Assembly: GCF_014646195.1 (NCBI RefSeq)
Contig: NZ_BMMZ01000019.1
Coordinates: 1 to 56,310, forward strand
Direction: 5' to 3'
DNA: 56,310 bases
Source of the DNA: Microlunatus endophyticus
GTDB lineage: Bacteria; Actinomycetota; Actinomycetes; Propionibacteriales; Propionibacteriaceae
The position numbers and the translations under genes are program-made. The notes below the pieces were generated by a model, which saw nothing but the letters and a program-made list of their open reading frames with translations, had not been told where the DNA came from and ran no database searches. Below are positions 1 to 7,942 of this stretch, piece after piece (position 1 is the stretch's first letter; every line of letters starts with the position of its first letter).

Positions 1-327
1 GAAGCCGTCGAAGGAGCCGAAGTATTCGTCGATGGCGGCGGCGAGGTCGCCGGTGGGTTTGTCGCCGCCGTTGGGGGAGAGGTTGGGCCAGAAGACGGAG
101 TGGTTGATGTGGCCGCCGAGGTTGAAGGCGAGGTTCTTCTCGAGGCCGGCGACGGTGCCGAGGCTGTTTTTGTCGCGGGCTTCGGCGAGTTGGTCCAGGG
201 CGGTGTTGATGCCGGCGACGTAGGTGGCGTGGTGCTTGTCGTGGTGGAGTTCCATGATCTTGCCCGAGATGTGGGGCTCGAGGGCTGCGTAGTCGTAGGG
301 CAGATCGGGCAGCTCATAGACGGCCAT
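1..327 (-). CDS. sodA: Superoxide dismutase (Fe/Mn family), N-terminal part, cut by window edge
   Basis: The first 109 codons of an iron/manganese superoxide dismutase, which converts superoxide to peroxide and oxygen in the cytoplasm. The translation begins MAVYELPDLPYDYAALEPHI and continues with the family's N-terminal helical hairpin, including the metal-ligand region MELHHDKHHATYV (first ligand His) and the second ligand helix GHINHSVFWPNLSPNG. The ATG at 327-325 is preceded by an AAGGA ribosome site five bases upstream. The C-terminal half lies beyond base 1, so metal preference cannot be judged. The gene points out of the window and is not in an operon with its neighbour, 121 bp away. 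The family call is very secure; sodA versus sodB naming is not. Confidence 0.95.
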   Translation of the reverse strand, partial: MAVYELPDLPYDYAALEPHISGKIMELHHDKHHATYVAGINTALDQLAEARDKNSLGTVAGLEKNLAFNLGGHINHSVFWPNLSPNGGDKPTGDLAAAIDEYFGSFDGF

Positions 328-424
328 GTGAATCCTTGTCCCTTACTCGTGAAGTGAACATCGCGGTCGGCGACTGACCACCCATCTTAGTCCGGACCGA
401 CAGCGCCGGATCATGGCGCTCACA

Positions 425-452
425 GTCCAGATGATCACGTCCAGATGATCAC
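425..452. repeat. 14-bp perfect tandem duplication across a stop codon
   Basis: GTCCAGATGATCAC occurs twice back to back (425-438 and 439-452). The second copy carries the TGA stop of the methyltransferase gene that ends at 449. Each copy contains the TGATCA word that is over-used in this window. Confidence 0.8.
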
Positions 453-1060
453 AGCGCTGATGATCTTGGACGTGCGGCCAGCACCCGGAACCCCTTGGCG
501 CTGGCGACGCGGTCGCACGGATAGCCCTGCTCGGTCAGCCAGGACTGCAGCGAGTCGGCGCCGAGATTCTTGCCGACCACCATCCGCATCACGCCGTCCG
601 ATGCCAGCCGCGGCAGCCACTGCAGCAGCAGTTCGTGCAGCGCCTGCTTGCCGATCCGGATCGGCGGATTCGACCAGATCTCGTCGTAGCGGGCCGCTGG
701 ATCGCTCTGTTCCGGACGTAATGTGATCACCCGATCGGCGACGCCGGCCAACCCGGCATTCTCTGCGCACAAGGCCAGTGCGGCATCGTTGACGTCGACT
801 GCATCGACGCGCGCCCGCGGGCAGTGATCGGCAAGCGCGACGGCGATCGGCCCGTAGCCGCAGCCGACGTCACAGAGCCGGCTTGCCGCGGTCGGCGGGT
901 CGAGAGACCGCAGCAGTACGTTGGTGGCGATGTCCAGCCCGGACCGCGCGAACACCCCGCTGGCGGTGATGAACTGGTATTCGGTGCCCCAAATCGTCGC
1001 CGTCGTGGTCTGCCGGTTCGTGCCGGCCGACGGCGAATTGGTGAAGTAGTGATCGGTCAT
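449..1060 (-). CDS. RsmC-like class I SAM-dependent methyltransferase
   Basis: A 203-residue methyltransferase of the small RsmC-like type (PF05175 family; methylates guanine N2 in rRNA in characterised members). Motif I LCDVGCGYGPIAVALA (about residues 63-78) binds SAM, and YDEIWSNPPIRIGK (about 124-137) supplies the catalytic NPP motif typical of exocyclic-amine methyltransferases. It carries only the catalytic half of E. coli RsmC, as is usual in actinobacteria. I start it at the ATG at 1060 (MTDHYFTNSP); an upstream in-frame start at 1117 would overlap truA. It follows truA by four bases and is probably cotranscribed with trmB and truA, giving an RNA-modification cluster. The exact substrate is not shown by the sequence. 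Confidence 0.85.
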   Translation of the reverse strand: MTDHYFTNSPSAGTNRQTTTATIWGTEYQFITASGVFARSGLDIATNVLLRSLDPPTAASRLCDVGCGYGPIAVALADHCPRARVDAVDVNDAALALCAENAGLAGVADRVITLRPEQSDPAARYDEIWSNPPIRIGKQALHELLLQWLPRLASDGVMRMVVGKNLGADSLQSWLTEQGYPCDRVASAKGFRVLAARPRSSAL

Positions 1061-1064
1061 CGCG

Positions 1065-1913
1065 TCACACCGTACGCAACCGGCGTGATTCGACGGCACG
1101 AGCGGCCAGTTGATCATCGGCCGGGTAGCTGACCTGCTCCAAGGTCAGGCCGGCGGCCGGCATCACCTGGATTCCGCTGTCGCGGACGCCTCGTCGGGCG
1201 ACCGTGGACACCCAGTCGATCTCTCGTGCGCCCTCGCCGACCCGTACCAGGCCGCCGATCAGGGACCGCACCATCGAGTGACAGAAGGCATCCGCCACGA
1301 CCCGGAATTCGATCACGCCGGCCAATGGACCATGGTCGATGCGATCGCCGGACAATTCGATCAAGGTGCGGATCGTCGTCGCGCCGTCCCGACGCTTGCA
1401 GAAGGCGGCGAAGTCCCGCAGTCCCAGTAGCGATCGGGCGGCCGTGTTCATCGCCTCAAGATCAAGTTCGCGCGGCCAGATCGCGACCTGATCGCGATGC
1501 AGCGGATCGACCGGTACGCCGGCATCGCTGAGCCGGTACGCGTACCCGCGTTGCAGGGCCGAGAAGCGGGCGTCGAACCCCGCAGGTGCCCGGCGCACGG
1601 CCCGTACGACGACATCGCTCGGCAGCACGCGCGCCAGACGTCGCAACAGACTCGCTCCGTCGTCGGTGATCACGCCGGGAGCGCAGTCCAAGTGGCAGAC
1701 CTGGCCGCGGGCGTGGACTCCGGCGTCGGTCCGGCCGGCGACGACCAGTCCAAGCGCATGATCGACGCGGAGCACCCGCGGGAGCCACAGCTCGAGCTCG
1801 CCCTGGACGGTGCGGTGACCGGGTTGGGCCGCCCAGCCGGCGAAATCGGTGCCGCGGTAGCTGACGTCGAGCCGCCAGCGTTCGGTCGCATCGGTCTCCA
1901 GCGCCATGATCAC
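1065..1913 (-). CDS. truA: tRNA pseudouridine(38-40) synthase TruA
   Basis: TruA isomerises uridines 38-40 of the tRNA anticodon stem to pseudouridine. The catalytic aspartate lies in the family signature AGRTDAGVHARGQVCH (about residues 61-76), preceded by the N-terminal RLDVSYRGTDFAGWAAQPG segment. Length 282 is normal. The GTG at 1913 overlaps the trmB stop as GTGA, which suggests translational coupling; an ATG two codons later (1907) is an equally good start. In most actinobacteria truA lies next to rplM on the same strand. Here it is on the opposite strand about 10 kb away, so the locus has been rearranged. Confidence 0.95.
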   Translation of the reverse strand: MIMALETDATERWRLDVSYRGTDFAGWAAQPGHRTVQGELELWLPRVLRVDHALGLVVAGRTDAGVHARGQVCHLDCAPGVITDDGASLLRRLARVLPSDVVVRAVRRAPAGFDARFSALQRGYAYRLSDAGVPVDPLHRDQVAIWPRELDLEAMNTAARSLLGLRDFAAFCKRRDGATTIRTLIELSGDRIDHGPLAGVIEFRVVADAFCHSMVRSLIGGLVRVGEGAREIDWVSTVARRGVRDSGIQVMPAAGLTLEQVSYPADDQLAARAVESRRLRTV

Positions 1914-2665
1914 GAGGTCCGACGGTAGGAGAGGTCGAAGATCTCCCGACCCTCGTCGATGCCGCGCTGCTCGAATTTGGTGACCGGTCGCTCTGCCCAG
2001 CGGGGGGCGTACGAGCCGGGGGAGAGGCTCTCGAAGCCCGGATGATCATCCAGCACCGTCCGCATCTGGCGGGCATAGTCGGCCCAGTCGGTGGCCAGTC
2101 GCCAGATCGCACCCGGCTGCAGCCGCGAGGCGACCAGCTCGGCGAATTCGTGGTTGAGGAGCCGACGCTTGCGGTGTTTGGACTTGTGCCAGGGATCGGG
2201 AAAGAACATCCACAGCTCGGCGATCCCGGCCTCGGGAGCAAGGTGGCGCAGCCCCTCGACGGCATTGGCCTGGACGACCCGGACGTTCTCGACCTCGTAC
2301 TTCTCCAGCTTGGCCAGGATCCGCGCGATCGCCGGACGGTAGACCTCGAAGGCCAGCACGTTGAAGTCCGGGCGGGCCGCGGCCATCGGGGCCAGTGACT
2401 CGCCCATCCCGGGGCCGATCTCGATGATCAACGGTGCCTGCCGGCCGAAGGCTGCGGTCAGATCGACGTCATGATCGGGATCGATCGAGGTGCTGTTGTG
2501 GTGCCGGGGAACCTCGAGCAGCCAGCGGTCGGCATAGCTGTCCCAGAGGCGTTGTTGCTGCGGCGTCAGCCGTGGGCTGCGGCGGACGAAGGAGACGACC
2601 CCGCGGCGATTCTTCTGCTCGACCAGTTCCAATGCCGAACGAGATTCCGATTCCGGGCGGCTCAC
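1910..2665 (-). CDS. trmB: tRNA (guanine-N7-)-methyltransferase TrmB
   Basis: TrmB makes m7G46 in the tRNA variable loop. The 251-residue product has the SAM-binding IIEIGPGMGESL, and the TrmB signature WMFFPDPWHKSKHRKRR followed by the LATDWADY segment. A much longer reading frame is open upstream, but the GTG at 2665 overlaps the preceding gene's TGA (GTGA), and the protein from there matches the usual length. The N-terminal stretch GVVSFVRRSPRLTPQQQRLWD is the family's basic tRNA-binding entry. It lies in an operon with the small membrane protein upstream and truA downstream. Confidence 0.94.
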   Translation of the reverse strand: MSRPESESRSALELVEQKNRRGVVSFVRRSPRLTPQQQRLWDSYADRWLLEVPRHHNSTSIDPDHDVDLTAAFGRQAPLIIEIGPGMGESLAPMAAARPDFNVLAFEVYRPAIARILAKLEKYEVENVRVVQANAVEGLRHLAPEAGIAELWMFFPDPWHKSKHRKRRLLNHEFAELVASRLQPGAIWRLATDWADYARQMRTVLDDHPGFESLSPGSYAPRWAERPVTKFEQRGIDEGREIFDLSYRRTS

Positions 2666-2988
2666 TGCTTCTTCCGCTTCTCGTAGGCGTAGAGCAGGAT
2701 CCCCAGCACGATGACAACGGCGAGGAAGACCCAGGCGCCGACCCAGTAGTCGTTCGTGAGGTAGACCGCGATCGCGCCCGGCACGGCGCCGCACAGCGAG
2801 AGCAGCCAGAGCCGGGCCTGCTGACCCACTGATCGCCGGGGCGTCGCGGAGCGGTCCGCCGGCACCCCCTTGGGATAGCGGGTCGCCGTCTTGGTCGTGG
2901 CCTGGTTCCCGGACGTGTTCCCGGTCGCCGACGAACCCGGTCTGGTCGCCGGGCGGCGGCTCGCTGCTGACGGACGGCTCTTTCCCAC
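2662..2988 (-). CDS. Small membrane protein with disordered N-terminus
   Basis: A 108-residue protein of unknown function. Residues 1-55 are Ser/Thr/Arg/Pro-rich and probably disordered. Two hydrophobic helices follow (about 59-76, LWLLSLCGAVPGAIAVYL, and 82-100), with a charged C-terminus EKRKKQ, so both ends are predicted inside. The start is taken as the GTG at 2988; no convincing ribosome site precedes it, and a later start is possible. Its stop overlaps the trmB start, so expression is probably coupled, but nothing in the sequence says what it does. Confidence 0.6.
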   Translation of the reverse strand: MGKSRPSAASRRPATRPGSSATGNTSGNQATTKTATRYPKGVPADRSATPRRSVGQQARLWLLSLCGAVPGAIAVYLTNDYWVGAWVFLAVVIVLGILLYAYEKRKKQ

Positions 2989-3034
2989 CCGGTGAGTTTA
3001 TGCCGTCGGCCCGGATCGGCCCGCACCAGCGATC

Positions 3035-3150
3035 CTCGCTCCACTTCGTACGGCTCTCGCTTCCCGTCAGTGCGCCCGCTTCCCTTGCCCGGGAAGCGCG
3101 CGCACGGTGGGGAAGCGGGGGCAATCCGCCTGGGACCGAAGTGGAGCGAG
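3035..3150. repeat. Nested inverted-repeat element with 14-bp perfect ends
   Basis: CTCGCTCCACTTCG at 3035-3048 is matched exactly by its reverse complement at 3137-3150. Inside it, CGCTTCCC at 3058-3065 pairs with GGGAAGCG at 3110-3117, GTGCGC at 3070-3075 with GCGCAC at 3100-3105, and CGCTTCCC at 3077-3084 with GGGAAGCG at 3091-3098 around a six-base loop. The element ends directly at the stop codon of the ABC permease. It could be a terminator, or a copy of a miniature palindromic repeat family. Confidence 0.75.
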
Positions 3151-4038
3151 CTAGGAGGTGACGTCCTTGGCGCGGAAGCGGGCCCAAGCGGCGAGCCAGA
3201 AGACGATCGCGTACGCCAGGGCGGTCAGCAGGCCGCGGTTCAGGTCGCCGGTGTAGATCGGGGACCGCAGCAGGTCGCCGAAGGACATCCACCAGTGGGT
3301 GAGCAGGTACGGGTGCAACCAGTCCAGCTGGCTGATCGTGTCCAGTACGAACATCCCGACGTTGATCAGCACCGTCGCGACGGTCGCGCCGATCGGCTGC
3401 TCGGTCAGGGTCGACACGAAGAGCCCGATCGCGCCCAGCGCGGCGAAGCCGGCCGCCAGATAGCAGCAGACCAGCAGCAGCCGCAGAACCGTGGCTCCGA
3501 AGCTGATCGTGTTGCCCGACAACAGGAACATCGACCCGGTGCCGAAGAGGATGGAGCCGATCAGTCCGCCGACGACGGCGACCAGCAGGGTCGCACACAG
3601 CGAGAAGAAGACCAGGCTGGCATACTTCACGGTCAGCAACCGGGTCCGGCCGACGGGCACCGCCAGCAGATAGCGCAGGGTGCCGAGGTTGGCCTCTCCG
3701 GCGATCGAGTCACCGGCGATCCAGGACACCGCCAGCGGCAGGAAGAGTGGCAACTCGACCGCCAGGGCTGCCAGGGCGACGAAGAGTCCGTTGGCGGTGA
3801 TCGAATCGACGAAACTCGGGCCGCCGCCACCAACGCCCCAGATCTTCACCGCCACCGCGATCAGGATCGGCACCGCGGACAGGACCGCGAGGCCGGCGAT
3901 GTTGCGCCGTCGGGTGAGCACCAACCGACATTCGGAGGCGAAAAGCCGCACCCAGGAAACGACCGGATTCGGCGCGCGTCCGACCGTCCCAGCCTCAGCC
4001 GTCCCAGCCTCAGCCGTCCCAGCCTCAGCCGCTGACAT
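3151..4038 (-). CDS. ABC-2 type transporter permease
   Basis: A 295-residue integral membrane protein with six predicted helices in the ABC-2/NatB-like arrangement, forming the channel of an export system with the ATPase encoded just upstream. Hydrophobic segments include NIAGLAVLSAVPILIAVAV (about residues 47-65), LFVALAALAVELPLFLPLAV, YASLVFFSLCATLLVAVVGG, ATVLRLLLVCCYLAAGFAAL and ATVATVLINVGMFVLDTI. The N-terminus carries a threefold EAGTA repeat encoded by a 15-bp tandem repeat. The ATG at 4038 lies inside the ATPase gene (14-base overlap), so the two are cotranscribed. The substrate is not known from sequence. Confidence 0.9.
   Translation of the reverse strand: MSAAEAGTAEAGTAEAGTVGRAPNPVVSWVRLFASECRLVLTRRRNIAGLAVLSAVPILIAVAVKIWGVGGGGPSFVDSITANGLFVALAALAVELPLFLPLAVSWIAGDSIAGEANLGTLRYLLAVPVGRTRLLTVKYASLVFFSLCATLLVAVVGGLIGSILFGTGSMFLLSGNTISFGATVLRLLLVCCYLAAGFAALGAIGLFVSTLTEQPIGATVATVLINVGMFVLDTISQLDWLHPYLLTHWWMSFGDLLRSPIYTGDLNRGLLTALAYAIVFWLAAWARFRAKDVTS
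3991..4031. repeat. 15-bp in-frame tandem repeat, three copies
   Basis: AGCCTCAGCCGTCCC repeats from 3991, 4006 and 4021 (the last partial). On the minus strand it encodes the EAGTA repeats of the ABC permease N-terminus and the C-terminal codons of the ATPase in another frame. Confidence 0.85.
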
Positions 4039-4981
4039 CGAATCCCTCCCCGGTCAGGCCGACGAACACGTCTTCAAGACTCTGCGCCGCAGCGCGGAAT
4101 CCGAGCACCGGTACGTCCCCGGCCACCAGCGCGGGCACGATCGCGGCCACCTCGACCGCGCCGAGTTCGGCGCTGATCAGATGATGATCTCCGGTCCGCT
4201 CGCTGCGGGGGCGCTTCAGCCCGAGCCGCTTCATGATCTCGATCGCGGTCTGCGGGTCGCTGGTCTCCAGTCGTACGGTCGGTGCGGTCTGGGCGCGTAG
4301 CTCGTCCAGCGTCCCTTGGGCGAGCAGCTTGCCTGCGTGCATCACGCCGACATGGCTGCAGATCTGCTCGACCTCGCTGAGCAAGTGCGAGCTGATCAGC
4401 ACCGTCGCGCCGTCGTCGGCGAGATCGGACACCAGGTGGCGTACTTCCCGGGTGCCCTGCGGGTCGAGCCCGTTGGTCGGCTCGTCCAGGATCAGCAGTT
4501 CCCGCGGCTGCAGCAGCGCGCCGGCGATCGCCAGCCGTTGCCGCATGCCGAGCGAATAGGCGCGGTAGTTCTTGTCCGCTGCCGGCATCAGCCCGACCCG
4601 TTCCAGGGCGGCGTCGATCCGGCTGCCGGCGGTCCGGCGCGATGCCTGTGGATCCGCGGCGTCGAGGCGTACGAGATTGCGCCGGCCGGACAGGTACGGG
4701 TGGAACGCCGGTCCCTCGACCAGCGACCCGACCTTGGGCAGGGCGTACGCGACCCGTTGCGGGATCGGTTCGCCCAGCACCGTCGGCGTGCCGGAGGTCG
4801 GCTGGATCAGCCCGAGCAGCATCCGGATCGTCGTCGTCTTGCCGGATCCGTTCGGGCCGAGGAAACCGTAGACCGCGCCGCGTGGCACCTCGAGATCAAC
4901 ACGATCGACCGCCAGTTGGTGCCGGAACCGCTTGGTGAGCCCCGAGGTCTGGACCGCGAGCCCGGACGAGTCGCTGGACAG
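4025..4981 (-). CDS. ABC transporter ATP-binding protein (exporter type), apparent CTG start
   Basis: The ATPase subunit of the ABC-2 exporter. Walker A GPNGSGKTT (about residues 42-50), signature YSLGMRQRLAIA, Walker B LLILDEPTNGLDP and H-loop SSHLLSEVEQ are all present, so it should hydrolyse ATP. The first ATG/GTG/TTG start in frame (GTG at 4888) would remove the essential first strand and A-loop segment GLTKRFRHQLAVDRVDL. The frame is open back to the stop of the preceding gene and contains no ATG, GTG or TTG there, only CTG at 4981, seven bases beyond that stop. I therefore place the start at CTG 4981, with translational coupling. This is an inference; a sequencing error or reinitiation is also possible. 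Confidence 0.85.
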   Translation of the reverse strand: MSSDSSGLAVQTSGLTKRFRHQLAVDRVDLEVPRGAVYGFLGPNGSGKTTTIRMLLGLIQPTSGTPTVLGEPIPQRVAYALPKVGSLVEGPAFHPYLSGRRNLVRLDAADPQASRRTAGSRIDAALERVGLMPAADKNYRAYSLGMRQRLAIAGALLQPRELLILDEPTNGLDPQGTREVRHLVSDLADDGATVLISSHLLSEVEQICSHVGVMHAGKLLAQGTLDELRAQTAPTVRLETSDPQTAIEIMKRLGLKRPRSERTGDHHLISAELGAVEVAAIVPALVAGDVPVLGFRAAAQSLEDVFVGLTGEGFDVSG

Positions 4982-4987
4982 TGCCGG

Positions 4988-6130
4988 CTACTTCTGCAGA
5001 GCGTCGTAGAGCAGCTGCGGGCGTACCGCGCCGACGGCGATCCGGCCGTCGTCGGTGATCACTGCGCTGAACAGCGCGCCGCTCAGCAGTCGACCGGAAC
5101 CCCACGAGCCCGAGACCCGGGGCAGTGCCTGGAGTTGGGCGTTGCCACCGGATTTGCCGGACTTGCCGAGCGCGGTCTGATCAGCCTTGGCGATCACCAC
5201 CGAGGTCCAGCCCTTGCCGACCACTGTGGTCTTGGACGCGGCGTCCTTGGCGTGCTTCCTGGCGTCGGCGCGATCACGCTTGGACGGCGCCGTGACCGTG
5301 TGCTGGGTGACCTTGGTGCCCTTCGGCGGGCTGAAGCTGAAGGTCGAGGCGTCCGGCACCGCGAAGTCGATCTTGGTGAACCCGGCCGACAGCGCCGGCT
5401 TGGTCTGGCCGTCGGCCGTGACCGCGACCTGCAGTGGTGTCGAGGTCTTGGCGTCGACCGCGATCATCACCTGGCCGACCAGCGAGCGGTCGTCCTTCGG
5501 TGCCAGCACCAGCTCGTACGCCGGTCGGCCGGCGACCGTGACATTGCGGGAGACGGAGACCGTGGTGGTCGGGTCGATCGCCTTGAGCGCCTGCTCCGCC
5601 AGCTGTTGGGGCGTCTGGGCCTGCGAAAGGTCACCTGGCTGCATGGAGTCGGGCGCCGAACCGACGTAGCGAGTGTGGATCGCCTGCTTGTCCTTGCTCG
5701 ACCACAGCCAGGCCTGCTTGCCGTTGCGGATCAGGTCGGACTCGCCGTAGGTCCCCAGCAGCGCGACGCGGGACTTGTCCTGGCCGCTGGTCCAGACCTT
5801 CAGGGTATGGGTGCCGCTGACCAGGTCGGAGAAGTCCGAGGACGACATCGGGCCGCCCTGGCTGCCGGTCGGCAACGACGGCAGGCCGAGGTTGGCGGTC
5901 TCGGTGACCGTGCCGGACAGCCCAGGGACCTTCGCACCGGCGACCGCGGTCAGCAACTGCTGGGCGGTCTTCTTCGGGAGCGGCGGCTCGGCACTGGCAT
6001 TGTTACTGGCCAGTACGCCGCCGCCGACCGCCAGTGCTGCTGCGGCGAGCGGTGCGACCCAGGCGAGCATCCGTCTGCGCTGGCGGGTGTTGCGGTTCGC
6101 TGTCTGCTGGCTGTCTGCGGGGCTGGCCAT
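4988..6130 (-). CDS. LolA-fold exported protein (outer-membrane-lipoprotein-carrier-like)
   Basis: A 380-residue protein with a basic N-terminus, then a single hydrophobic helix (about residues 21-41, LAWVAPLAAAALAVGGGVLA) acting as signal or anchor. The extracytoplasmic domain resembles the LolA/RseB fold found in Gram-positive proteins: repeated strands such as TLKVWTSGQDKSRVALLG, QAWLWSSKDKQAIHTRYVG and YELVLAPKDDRSLVGQVMIAVDAKTSTPLQVAV. The C-terminal part ends in a stretch about the calling of an external gene set (GRLLSGALFSAVITDDGRIAVGAV). The ATG at 6130 is chosen because the protein then begins just before the basic stretch. It is the first gene of an operon with the ABC ATPase and permease, a recurrent actinobacterial trio; a role handling lipid or lipoprotein during export is an inference. 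Confidence 0.8.
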   Translation of the reverse strand: MASPADSQQTANRNTRQRRRMLAWVAPLAAAALAVGGGVLASNNASAEPPLPKKTAQQLLTAVAGAKVPGLSGTVTETANLGLPSLPTGSQGGPMSSSDFSDLVSGTHTLKVWTSGQDKSRVALLGTYGESDLIRNGKQAWLWSSKDKQAIHTRYVGSAPDSMQPGDLSQAQTPQQLAEQALKAIDPTTTVSVSRNVTVAGRPAYELVLAPKDDRSLVGQVMIAVDAKTSTPLQVAVTADGQTKPALSAGFTKIDFAVPDASTFSFSPPKGTKVTQHTVTAPSKRDRADARKHAKDAASKTTVVGKGWTSVVIAKADQTALGKSGKSGGNAQLQALPRVSGSWGSGRLLSGALFSAVITDDGRIAVGAVRPQLLYDALQK

Positions 6131-6223
6131 GGATCCATTGTTACTCCGCCGGCCAACGCGGGGGTACGACCGTGGTCTGAAATCTGATGGCCGTCCACGG
6201 GCCCGGCGTCTACCCTGGGGCGC

Positions 6224-7906
6224 GTGGGACATGTGGAACTGGCCGGAGTGTCATTCCACCTCCCCGACGGCCGGCCGTTGCTGGACGACGTCTCTTTCCG
6301 GGTCGGCGACGGCGCCGTGGTCGCCCTGGTCGGTCCCAACGGAGCCGGCAAGACGACGCTGTTGCGGATCGTCGCCGGCGACCTGCAGCCGACCGACGGT
6401 GCCGTCACCCGCAGTGGCGGGCTCGGGGTGATGCGGCAGTTCATCGGCAGCATCCGGGACTCCTCGACCGTCCGGGACCTGCTCTTCTCGCTCGCACCGC
6501 CGCGGCTGCGCCAAGCCGTCGCCGAGGTAGACCGGCTCGAGCTTCAGCTGATGAGCGACGACAGCGAACGCTCCCAGTTGGCCTATGCGGCAGCCCTGGC
6601 GGAATACGCCGACGCCGGCGGTTACGACGCGGAGGTCACCTTCGACGCCTGCTGCACGGCGGCGATCGGCGTCGACTACGACCGGGCCAAGTGGCGGGAG
6701 GTCAACACCCTGTCCGGAGGCGAGCAGAAGCGCCTGGCGCTCGAGGCACTGTTGCGCGGGCCGGACGAGGTGCTGCTGCTGGACGAGCCGGACAACTATC
6801 TGGACGTGCCGGGCAAGCAGTGGCTGGAGAGCCAGCTGCAAAGCACCCGCAAGACCGTGCTGCTGGTCAGCCACGATCGCGAACTGCTGGCCAACGCGGC
6901 CACCTCGATCGCAGCCCTCGAGCTCGGCTCGGCCGGCAACACCTTGTGGGTGCACGGCGGCCGGTTCGCCACCTTCCACCAGGCCAGGAGGGAGCGGTTC
7001 GAGCGGTTCGAGGAGCTGCGTCGTCGTTGGGACGAGGAACACGCCAAGCTCAAGCAGCTGGTGATCATGTACAAGCAGAAGGCTGCCTACAACTCCGACA
7101 TGGCCAGCCGACTGCAGGCCGCCCGGACCCGGCTGCAACGCTTCGAGGACGAAGGCCCTCCGCAGGAGCTGCCGCGCGAGCAGCACGTCTCGATGCGGCT
7201 GCGCGGCGGTCGTACGGCCAAACGCGCGGTGATCGTCGACGATCTTGAACTGACCGGTCTGATGAGACCGTTCTCGACCGAGATCTGGTTCGGCGACCGG
7301 GTCGGCGTGCTCGGCTCGAACGGTTCCGGCAAGTCGCATTTCCTGCGCCTGCTGGCGCTCGGCGGCACACTGCCCGAAGTTGATCAAGAACCGATCGGCG
7401 GTCGCGATCTTGCTCCGGTCGCGCATACCGGCGTCGCCAGGCTGGGCTCGCGGGTCAGGCCTGGGCTCTTCGCCCAGACCCACAACCATCCGGAGCTGGT
7501 CGGCAAGACGTTGTTGGAGATCCTGCACCGCGGTGATGATCATCGCGACGGGCTGGACCGTGAGTATGCCGCCCGCCGGCTCGACCGGTACGAGCTGGCC
7601 AAGGCCGCCGACGTACGATTCGACCAGCTCTCCGGCGGTCAGCAGGCGCGCTTCCAGATCCTCCTGCTGGAGCTGTCCGGAGTGACCTGCCTGCTGCTCG
7701 ACGAGCCGACCGACAACCTCGACATCGAATCGGCCGAAGCACTCGAAGCCGGCCTGGAATCCTTCGAGGGAACGGTGATCGCGGTCACCCATGACCGCTG
7801 GTTCGCCCGTGGCTTCGACCGGTTCCTGATCTTCGGCGCCGATGGCGAGGTGTACGAGTCCGATCAGCCGGTCTGGGACGAGGGCCGGGTGCAGCGGGCG
7901 CGCTGA
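6224..7906 (+). CDS. ABC-F family ATPase (ribosome-associated type)
   Basis: A soluble protein with two fused ABC domains and no membrane segment, as in ABC-F translation factors that act at the ribosomal E site. Domain 1 has GPNGAGKTT, LSGGEQKRLALEAL and LLLLDEPDNYLDVP. A charged inter-domain linker (ERFERFEELRRRWDEEHAKL onward) follows. Domain 2 has GSNGSGKSH, LSGGQQARFQILLLEL and LLLDEPTDNLDIES. Both switch-type histidines are present (SHDREL, THDRWF). The GTG at 6224 gives the normal N-terminus MGHVELAGVSFHL. It is divergent from the LolA-like gene, with a 93-bp space. The call of ABC-F is firm; whether it acts as a housekeeping factor or in antibiotic protection cannot be told. Confidence 0.93.
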   Translation: MGHVELAGVSFHLPDGRPLLDDVSFRVGDGAVVALVGPNGAGKTTLLRIVAGDLQPTDGAVTRSGGLGVMRQFIGSIRDSSTVRDLLFSLAPPRLRQAVAEVDRLELQLMSDDSERSQLAYAAALAEYADAGGYDAEVTFDACCTAAIGVDYDRAKWREVNTLSGGEQKRLALEALLRGPDEVLLLDEPDNYLDVPGKQWLESQLQSTRKTVLLVSHDRELLANAATSIAALELGSAGNTLWVHGGRFATFHQARRERFERFEELRRRWDEEHAKLKQLVIMYKQKAAYNSDMASRLQAARTRLQRFEDEGPPQELPREQHVSMRLRGGRTAKRAVIVDDLELTGLMRPFSTEIWFGDRVGVLGSNGSGKSHFLRLLALGGTLPEVDQEPIGGRDLAPVAHTGVARLGSRVRPGLFAQTHNHPELVGKTLLEILHRGDDHRDGLDREYAARRLDRYELAKAADVRFDQLSGGQQARFQILLLELSGVTCLLLDEPTDNLDIESAEALEAGLESFEGTVIAVTHDRWFARGFDRFLIFGADGEVYESDQPVWDEGRVQRAR

Positions 7907-7942
7907 GCCTTCGGCGACCCTCTGCTTGGCTACCGTCGGGGG

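Noticed and set aside
37..357. Plus-strand small frames at the window start
   Set aside because: They run antisense to the superoxide dismutase gene, whose motifs are unambiguous.
4316..6187. Plus-strand open frame opposite the LolA-like gene and ABC ATPase
   Set aside because: Shadow frame with low-complexity Arg/Gly/Gln composition; the opposite strand has clear motifs.
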